DNA from: Mytilus edulis
Lineage: Eukaryota > Mollusca > Bivalvia > Mytilida > Mytilidae
NCBI RefSeq assembly: GCF_963676685.1
Contig: NC_092354.1
Coordinates: 13,832,746 to 13,896,745, forward strand
DNA: 64,000 nt
Reading direction: 5' to 3'
Shown: positions 56,560 through 64,000 of the stretch, in pieces
Position numbering within the stretch: the stretch's first letter is position 1
Layout: each line of letters begins with the position of its first letter
The notes under the pieces: model-generated
Databases searched by the model: none
What the model saw: only the letters and a program-made list of their open reading frames with translations
What the model was told of the DNA's origin: nothing
Position numbers and translations under genes: made by a program

Positions 56560-56965
56560 CAAATTTGATAACTGAAGAAGTGACTTTGCTTATTGTTGAA
56601 GGCTGTATGATGACCTATAGTTAATGTCTGTGTCATTTTGGTCTTTTTTTTGGTGAAATTCTCTCATTGGCAATCATACCAGACCTTCTTTTTAACTCAC
56701 CTGATCAGGTAAAGATCTATCTGCCCTGAAATTTTCAGATGAATCGGACAACTCATTGTTGGGTTGCTGCCCCTGAATTAGTAATTTTAAGGAAATTTTG
56801 CTGTTTTTGGTTATTATCTTGAATATTATTATAGATAGAGATAAACAGTAAACAGCAATAATGTTCAGCAAAGTAAGATTTACAAATAAGTCAACATGAC
56901 CGAAATGGTCAGTTGACCCATTTAGGAGTTATTGCCCTTTATAGTCATTTTTTTTTAAACATAAT
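56560..56965 (+). repeat. SINE 3' end plus AGCTCACC-type repeat
   Basis: 56,575-56,692 matches the 45.1 kb SINE end. 56,695-56,965 matches the middle of the 244-930 element (ATTTTCAGATGAATCGGACAAC, GTTCAGCAAAGTAAGATTTAC). Both recur in the second copy at 58,185-58,565. Confidence 0.75.
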
Positions 56966-57015
56966 AAATAAAAGTCCTGAAAAAACATAAAATGAGAACA
57001 TTGTTTATGTTGACT

Positions 57016-57215
57016 AAGGATTTTCTTATTCCAGGCATAGATTACCTTAGCCGAATTTGGCACAATTTTTTTGGAATTTTGGATCCTCAATGCTCTTCAA
57101 CTTTTTACTTGTTTGGCTTTATAAATATTTTGATTTGAGCGTCACTGATGAGTCTTATATAGACGAAACGCGCGTCTGGCGTACTAAATTATAATCCAGG
57201 TACCTTTGATAACTA
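57016..57215 (+). repeat. Ribozyme-element 3' part, duplicated copy
   Basis: Carried into place by the 1.6 kb duplication. Starts at AAGGATTTTCTTATTCCAGGC and ends after the core. Confidence 0.85.
57145..57183 (+). ncRNA. Hammerhead-like core, duplicated copy
   Basis: Same core as at 55,547 (GTCT/AGAC with TATAT loop, GAAA, CGC/GCG, TA). Confidence 0.6.
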
Positions 57216-57864
57216 TGTAATAACAATGTCTCATTTAGTTAACTTCTTGAACATTTTTCTAAATATCTTGTAAAAAAAGTCATTATCTGCTAAAGTTACT
57301 ACCATTTCATTATGGTTTAAAATTTGCAATTTTTTGACAGATTATTATGAGTACTTTTAAGTGATGTTTACGATTTAGGATTGGGCCTGTGTGGTTCCAG
57401 TTTACATACTTTAACCAAAAAATAGGGTAGGAAGGTTGGCAAATTTCATGTATATTTATTTTTTTATTTTGGATTGTCAAATTCTGGATGAAAATTGTGT
57501 TTACAGAAATTGTTTCCTGTATTACACAAGACATGCTCCTACCAAAAGTTTGACCCTTGACATGTTTTATTGTAAAATAAAATTTGTAGCATTCTAATCT
57601 TAACAGATACTTGTGATGGAAATTCATAGATTTACTTTTTAAATTGTATTTAGATGAAGAGTTGTCTCATTGGCACTCACACCACTTCTTCCTATATCTA
57701 ATGACAGAAATCTATGAATTTAATCAGTCAGGTTACTGAAACCACACATATATTTTCATTTGGCCTTCGTTACATATAAATATTCTCACGATATCAATTG
57801 ATCTTAAAATGTCTGTGTTGGAGAATAAGGTGATGACTACACTATGTAATAAGCCACTACTTAC

Positions 57865-58010
57865 TGATTATCACTTTGTGCAGTACCTTCTTTTTTATTT
57901 TCCCCCTTTAAACTAAACTTAGACCATTGATTGTTCAAGGCTAATCTACGACAGATTTTTCTAACAGTATCTCCAATTTTTTTGCCTCCTAAAGCTGCCA
58001 AGAAATGTAC
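57865..58010 (-). CDS. DUF4806 gene, N-terminal domain exon, copy B
   Basis: Sequence-identical by eye to copy A, with the same acceptor and donor preserved by the duplication. If both were spliced in series the two-base phase at the donor would shift the frame on re-entering the identical exon, so tandem inclusion is unlikely to give a functional product. Confidence 0.5.
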
Positions 58011-58749
58011 CTGCAATATAACAATAATTTTACAATTTGATCATTTGGAAAGTATCTACTCACTACGACCTCAGTGACAAACCTATTGCTGTTGTGTTCA
58101 GTTTCAACAAAGTTGCCATTTATTTTAGTATTTTTTTTTTATATTTGTATTCATGTCAAATTTGATAACTGAAGAAGTGACTTTGCTTATTGTTGAAGGC
58201 TGTATGATGACCTATAGTTAATGTCTGTGTCATTTTGGTCTTTTTTTTGGTGAAATTCTCTCATTGGCAATCATACCAGACCTTCTTTTTAACTCACCTG
58301 ATCAGGTAAAGATCTATCTGCCCTGAAATTTTCAGATGAATCGGACAACCCATTGTTGGGTTGCTGCCCCTGAATTAGTAATTTTAAGGAAATTTTGCTG
58401 TTTTTGGTTATTATCTTGAATATTATTATAGATAGAGATAAACAGTAAACAGCAATAATGTTCAGCAAAGTAAGATTTACAAATAAGTCAACATGACCGA
58501 AATGGTCAGTTGACCCATTTAGGAGTTATTGCCCTTTATAGTCATTTTTTTTTAAACATAATAAATAAAAGTCCTGAAAAAACATAAAATGAGAACATTG
58601 TTTATGTTGACCATAACACAAGTTGGACACACACAATCTTTTATCGCAAAGAGATCTTTTTTTTGTTTGTTTTTTACACTATAAATAAAAACACAGAAAA
58701 AAAGTAATATATACAAATGTTCAAGGAAATAGGTAGATAATTTTACTAT

Positions 58750-59315
58750 TTAATGCTTGTAAGATTTATATACATTCAGTTGAGCTGGATGATAGTTAGG
58801 GTCCCTTTGGTTTCTGAATATTTGATGTTCGTTCGTGAATTTTGTCAGTTGCTGTTGTTGCTGGGCCTTTGTCTTTGCGTCCACCAGGCGTTCCAACATT
58901 GTTGTTTCCTTGGAAATTAAAGAACAATGTTGATTGATTAGGATTCTCCTCGTCTTTATTAAGTTATTAGGTTTTGCCTTTTTTATTTCATGGTTATGTT
59001 TAGCTGCTAAAATGCCTTGGTGTTCAGGCTCGTTCATATTTTGGGCTGCATCCTTTTTATTTAAAGCATTATAGCTGAAACTTGCGCTTGTCACATTGAA
59101 ATTTTGTAAAAAAGACGGAGACTGGTTGGTGGTTCGTATCTTTTCAGTATTTGTTTGTTTATGTTCAGATGTATTTTCATCTTCACTTGTCGAATCTTCA
59201 GATTCATGCACGCTATTGTTCTTGACATTGACTGGCTGTTCTTGAGTGTGGGCAATAACGGTCTCGAAATTTGGACATTCAGCTTTCTTATGTCCTGGGT
59301 TATTGCATGTAATAT
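58750..59315 (-). pseudogene. Gag/ORF1-like fragment: half zinc knuckle, acidic linker, Gln-rich helix
   Basis: A minus-strand frame of about 185 meaningful codons: ITCNNPGHKKAECPNFETVI (C-x4-H-x4-C with the first Cys of a CCHC knuckle missing), an acidic Ser-rich stretch (ESEDSTSEDENTSE), then SPSFLQNFNVTSASFSYN, and a basic and Gln-rich end (KTKAQQQQQLTKF). It resembles the C-terminal half of a non-LTR ORF1 or gag protein. The first Cys may lie in another exon or have been lost at a junction near 59,318. No polymerase is adjacent. It stops 130 bp from the end of the tandem duplication and is not part of the DUF4806 gene as far as I can see. Confidence 0.4.
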
Positions 59316-59422
59316 TAAATTGTGTGTGATGTATTGAAATTGTGATGTACATTAGAATTTTTATGTTCTTGTAGGTAAAGTTTTCATACGGTCATTTATT
59401 TGATTATTTTAATTTTCAGATT

Positions 59423-60366
59423 TACATGGTCCATGCATCAAGAAAATGGCGGCCCTTCGTATCGGAAATAAATTACTTCATGAAGATCTTGGCAGGTTAC
59501 AAGCATCAAATATTACTCTAAGAAAAGAAGTTAATGACCCAAGGTTTAGTGTCCAAGCAATATTCATTGACCGTAAAACACTATTTTACACAGGTGTGTC
59601 AAATAAAGCCATTTTCATGTGGTTAGTTTTATTTTGCCTGACAATATTACCATCCAGCAAATTAATGTCTCCGTCAAATATTTTATTGTGTATTTTAATG
59701 AAGCTGAGACTGAACATTCAACACCAAGTTATAGCTTATCGGTGCAATGTATAAGTCACTACTGTATCCGATATATTTAACAAAGGTATTCCAAAACTTG
59801 CTGAAAAACTGTCGTTTCTAGTGCAGTGGCCAGATAGAGACGATCTCATTAAGAACATGCCCATAGTATTTAAACTTTCTTATCCAAGGTACATCAGCAT
59901 AATAGACTGTTTCGAAGTATTCACCCAAAGACCAGCAAATTTAACTGCAAGGGCACAAACCTGGTCGAATTATAAGTATCACACCACCATCAAGGTTTTA
60001 GTGTCCATAACACCTACCGGAGCAATATCATTTGTGTCAAAAGCCTTTGGAGGTAGAACGTCAGACAAAGTTATAACTCAGCGTAGTGTTTTTTTTTTTT
60101 GATAAATTAAAGCATGGGGACCAAGTTCAAGCCGACCGAGGTTTTTTAATCGCAGAGGAGTTAGCCAGTCGCCATGCATCATTAGTAATTCATGCTTTTC
60201 CCAAAAGTAAATCTCAACTTAGTGCAAAAGAAGTGGAACAAAAAAGAAAAATTGCCCATGTGCGCATTTATGTGGAGAGGGCAATGGAACAGTTAAAAAA
60301 CTTAAACATTTTAAGTAGTAATATGAGCATTTATTTGGTGCCTCATTCAGACAGTATTATTACATG
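59423..60366 (+). pseudogene. DDE_Tnp_4 transposase (Harbinger/IS4EU-like), one stop and one frameshift
   Basis: The frame runs from about 59,446: KLMSPSNILLCILMKLRLNI, then a single TAA (59,752), then VSDIFNKGIPKLAEKL, WPDRDDLIKNMPIVF, YISIIDCFEVFTQRP (first catalytic Asp), ARAQTWSNYKYHTTIKVLVS, GAISFVSKAFGGRTSDK, a frameshift in a T12 run at 60,089-60,101, then HGDQVQADRGFLIAEELA (second Asp) and AHVRIYVERAMEQLKN (catalytic Glu). All three acidic residues survive. The product, about 300 residues, matches the transposase domain of THAP-associated PIF/Harbinger or IS4EU elements. A 3' splice-like TTTTCAG lies just upstream at 59,418. The THAP finger is missing. Few lesions indicate recent decay. 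Confidence 0.75.
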
Positions 60367-60369
60367 ATG

Positions 60370-61540
60370 TTCAGCAGGGTGTAATTTACATCCTAAACTT
60401 GTGTCTTGATTTACTGATTGTACTTTTGATATATAAATGAAGTAGTAAAATACATATTATACACTTTAAGTAAACATTTCAAAACAATTACTGCAGTACA
60501 AATCTAGTATGAATTAAAAAATAATTGGTTAAATAAAACAATAGTTTTGATATATGTACATTGAAAAAAGTTTACCCTTGTCAAGAAATGATACATGTAT
60601 ACCATGTTGCCATTACACTAGAACTGTGCAATGTTAACTTTATTAAAAATGTACATGTATTATGATAAAATAAATGATGTTTATTTATTATTGGTCTTCA
60701 TCTTTGTTGATGAGTGTCATCACAATAAAGCATGCAAGCAGTAATGAGACAATATAAGTACAGAAAAAAATCCACAAAATACATTACGATGGGTTAATGC
60801 CACAACCAAATAACTGAAAATGTAGCATTTTTCAGACGGCATGTTTTTTAGTTTTATGGGTACTTTAAAAGTTATTACATGTAAATAAATGATTTTGTAT
60901 TTCAGTTTCAATGTTTGCTAACAAACTATCAAATACATAAGAACAAAATAAGTAAGACAATTGATTTATTGCTTTAAATTGATTGAGACATAATTAAACA
61001 TAGTATTACATTGAAAACACAATTGCCAAAACCAAGTTACTGGTGATACAGTATTGATGCAATCAAATATCCATGTTTAAAAATATGATATGATAGTACC
61101 ATAACACGGTAACTAACATTATGACCTTGTGGCTGTTACGTTAAATATGAAAAAATGCTGGTCGTAGTGCCTTAATCATTTAACAGAAGATAATTGTTTT
61201 TGACATATCAAAATTAATCTTATCAAACTATAATTTGTATGACAGAATACAATAACAGGCATTATGTTTTTTTGGCATTACAAAAAAATTTGTATATTTT
61301 TTACAAAACATGCCATAACCTGTCATAAAGAAATAACTTATGTTGGCAATTAAAATTTATCATTATTTTATGTTAAAAATAAAGACCACAACGCAATATC
61401 CAATATAAGATAATCAATTTATGAATTAAAACAAACATCATTATTGATATATTGATAAAAATATCGTTAAACAAGAATTACTGAGGTGACTATATTGATC
61501 AGAATTTTTAAAATGTTGAAGCTTGAAGCATATATGCAAT
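60370..61540. other. No gene seen
   Basis: AT-rich sequence between two opposing transposase-like genes. Terminal inverted repeats of either element were not found by eye. Confidence 0.5.
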
Positions 61541-61543
61541 CTA

Positions 61544-64000
61544 TCACTCTTGTTCTGAGTCTTGTTCTTCTTCCTCTACATCCGGGTCCGGTAGATTATC
61601 AGGAACCTCTCCATTGGCAGGAAGATCTTTGTAAAATTTGTGATACTCAGCGGGAATAACCTTGGTTTTGCAAAGGTTAAGAAGATCCCTCTTCTTTGCC
61701 AATGTAATTGGTTGCTTTCCTTTGTATTTTCTTGGCAATTCGTGTCCTTTAATATTTGTTACAGGAACTCCATTTTTGTCCAGCTCGATGATCCTCAATC
61801 TTCTGAAATCTTCGTCAAATGTATGCTTAAATAATATATGTTGAGGTTCCTGTTTGGAATATCGTAGCCATTTGATTTTCAGCCAGTTGACCTTTTCACC
61901 GTTGGCATCCACCTTGCTGTAGGTAAGTGTTGTCTTTTGGAGCTTTTTGAAATCGTAGATATCCTCATGTTGTATAGGTACAACCGAGTACGGATTAGTC
62001 CTCCTCGCCATCCTGACAACTGTTGCCCACTGGCTTGGGATGTAAATCTCAGTTTTTTTCTTGGCAAACTCGATTGCTGAATGCATGCTGTCGCATTCCA
62101 TCTGGGTGTGTCCGCTTTCTAGGAACTTGTGGTCAATTATCTCTATATTTGGAAGATTGATGACAGCATGCATTAAGCCAGTTGCAGTAAACTGATTTCT
62201 ATTTTGCCCTGCACATGCATCTGAGTAGAGAATTACATTCTTGATATTGGCTGTGAGAGACAACAGTTGCAGATATAAACAGGTTGTAATTTTACAGGCT
62301 CCACGTTTACCCTCTACCTCTGACCATAAGTAGCAAGTTGCATTTTTGGTACCTAAGTTATAAATTGACAGATTATAACAATTCAGTTTCCTCATGTAGT
62401 AAATTTGGCTGACTAAGGAACAAGGTGTTTGTAATACAGCCTGTAAGTCAAAAGTTGCTACAAAGGAATCATTAGTTGTTTTAGATTTATCTTTGTCTTT
62501 CTTCTTTTCCTCTCTCGCTCTCATCTTCATCTGTTGGTGCTCATAATACTTCTTCTTTTCGTTTTCTGAAATAGATGCATCTGCAATACCTCTGTCATAA
62601 GTAACACAAATATTACATTGGTCCTTTTTGGGAACATGAAATGAGAAATTGTACTCTTCGTTGAATGTTTTTCTGTATATTGTTAAACTAACTAATTGGT
62701 TCTGTGGAGTTGACTCTTTGTAGTAATCAAGATAAAGCTGATACATCCTGGGTACGTTCAACTCTGCTCCTAGATATCTTCTGTTGGAAGACTTCCTAGT
62801 GTAGTGCCCTTCGACAGCAGGAAAAGACTCAATATGACTTCTCACCTTTTGTAAGTATTCTGGTTTGGTTTTATTGTGGGGTGTGTGCTTACCTCGTTTG
62901 TCAGCGCCAATAAATACTCCACCTGACTCATTTTGCATGGCATTGTCAATGTAAGCATCACCAACATCTAATGTTTTCTTAAAGTACATTTTGCAAACTA
63001 TTGTCTTCGTACCTCCAATATCAAAGAAATATGATCGATGAATATTTCTTTTCCTCTTTTGTGTGATATCCTTGTTTGGGTCGATGTACTTTCTTGTTTG
63101 TTTTTCTTCTACTCTTGATATGATGAAATCCTTTTTCCTTTCGTACGATTCCAGGGACCAAATAAATCAAATATTTTCTGTCTGTTTTCTTCAGTAATTT
63201 TCTGGCTACATTTGAATTTAGACTTGCTGCAATCTACAGATTTAACCACCTTTTGATGTACAGGTTTCCCTCTTTGTGACACATATTCTTTTCCAGACAT
63301 TCGCAACTTCTTTCGTATGTTCTTTTTCCATTCATCTGGAGTAGCTTTTCTTTTTCTATAGAGTTTCTTTTTAGGAGGTGTCATAAACGTATGAGATTTT
63401 CGTAGAGGAGTTCCTCTTGGCCGCCCAACTTTTTTCCTAGTCTTTGAAGGAGTAATTGGTTGTTGGTCTGTTATATTTTCAATTGCATCATTCTGTACGT
63501 CATTTTTGGTCTTTCTCTACATGTTTGTTGCATGGCTGCTCCTGGCTTGCCTGTGAACTATTCTTGACACATCCATCATAATGAGATGGAATTGAGTGAT
63601 CGTCTGATGTTATGTAGGAAAGGAAAATAAAACTTGATTGGTCAGGCTCACATAAAGTTGGTGTAATATCTATAACTGGTTTCTGGGAAAGACTTGTGAA
63701 GATTTTGATTGGCTTCCTACTCCAATTAGAAAGTGCAAGTGGCAAAAGGTCAGATGCTCGATTTGTCCATTTCCCACTACATTTGAGCTCTTCAACTTCT
63801 GTGCGAAAATCGATCCAAATCATATCTTCTTCAAATGATTCATTTGTTTCGTTATTTGAGAAAAAAAAAAACATATTCATTAGCGTTGTCTATGATATGT
63901 TCACATAACATGCCTCTTAATTCATTCTCATCTTTAACATACGGCACGTGCAGCAGCGATGCCCTAAAAAAGCAATTTCCATCTGGAGATACTTCCTTCC
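61544..64000 (-). CDS. OTU-protease / AT-hook / transposase-like (DUF7869-type) protein, partial
   Basis: Minus strand, entering from beyond the right edge. First an OTU cysteine-protease domain: SPDGNCFFRASLL with the catalytic D-GN-C (63,972-63,983), then after a T11 run (63,861-63,871) that shifts the frame, RASDLLPLALSNW and IPSHYDGC with the catalytic His (63,580-63,582). A second shift near 63,500 leads to KKVGRPRGTPLRK, an AT-hook (63,412-63,426), and KRKATPDEWKKNIRKKLR. A third shift near 63,160 leads into an unbroken 481-codon part (62,989-61,544). This has a CxxC pair (QCNIC), TFDLQAVLQTP, LYSDACAGQNRNQ and KFLESGHTQMECDSMHSAIE, and ends in an acidic tail (VEEEEQDSEQE). The last part is a transposase-like domain of many invertebrate proteins (DUF7869 by memory), with Asp181, Asp257, Asp300 and Glu307 of the frame as candidate RNase-H-fold acids. 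Confidence 0.7.

Larger units (their letters stand above)
55419..58614. repeat. 1.6 kb recent tandem duplication
   Basis: Segment 55,419-57,015 is repeated almost exactly at 57,016-58,614 (offset 1,598 bp). Differences are a handful: one T in a T-run, CATAGTTTTAC versus CATAGATTTAC, ACAACTCATT versus ACAACCCATT, and a T-run near 56,530. The junction reads TTGAC-TAAGGATTTTC, and the two sides share AC at the join. The copied segment contains the end of a ribozyme element, a DUF4806 exon and two interspersed repeats. Identical 105-codon minus frames in each copy (55,712-56,029 and 57,310-57,627) are duplicated non-coding sequence. Confidence 0.9.

Noticed and set aside
55712..57627. Two identical 105-codon minus-strand frames
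   Set aside because: Identical only because of the 1.6 kb duplication; they end in an interspersed repeat and have no recognisable domain.

Overview
The window is eukaryotic, AT-rich and dominated by mobile-element debris. Many interspersed repeats are ones I associate from memory with mussels of the genus Mytilus or close bivalves, and the coding pieces (Penelope-like, P-element-like, Harbinger-like, LINE, BEN, DUF4806) fit a mollusc. No complete, uninterrupted host gene is visible. There are no bacterial operons, CRISPR arrays or canonical tRNA or rRNA genes.

Layout. 1-13.1 kb: non-coding sequence with interspersed repeats, an SGNH-like fragment, zinc-knuckle debris, and a Penelope-like element (PLE) with its 3' untranslated region (11.58-12.82 kb, minus). 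13.2-15.5 kb: a gag-like coiled-coil pseudogene and two exons of a minus-strand BEN-domain gene whose splice acceptor has been triplicated. 17.2-28.8 kb: a satellite of 24 tandem ~434-444 bp units. Each unit starts with a tRNA-derived SINE carrying pol III A and B boxes, and the array is bordered on both sides by inverted SINE copies and (AT)n. 29.5-33.3 kb: a second PLE reverse transcriptase fragment, then eight ~365 bp units each with a hammerhead-ribozyme-like core. 33.9-38.8 kb: a nearly full-length LINE on the minus strand. 41.2-47.3 kb: a DIRS-like gag, a decayed RAG1/Transib-like DDE gene (tentative), and two P-element/THAP9-like fragments. 50.7-52.1 kb: a second, decayed LINE reverse transcriptase.

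54.3-58.6 kb holds exons of a minus-strand DUF4806 gene and a recent 1.6 kb tandem duplication that copied one exon. 59.4-60.4 kb is a DDE_Tnp_4 transposase pseudogene. 61.5-64.0 kb is the largest coding block. It is a minus-strand protein combining an OTU cysteine-protease domain, an AT-hook and a transposase-like DUF7869-type domain, broken only by three single-site frameshifts, one of them in a homopolymer; it runs off the right edge.

The genes do not form a pathway. What links the window is two different routes by which non-coding retroelements became tandem arrays: one pol III/tRNA-derived and one ribozyme-bearing. PLE reverse transcriptase remnants lie next to ribozyme-type repeats at two loci, consistent with known PLE-hammerhead associations. 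All identifications are from reading the sequence and from memory of families; no database search was run.
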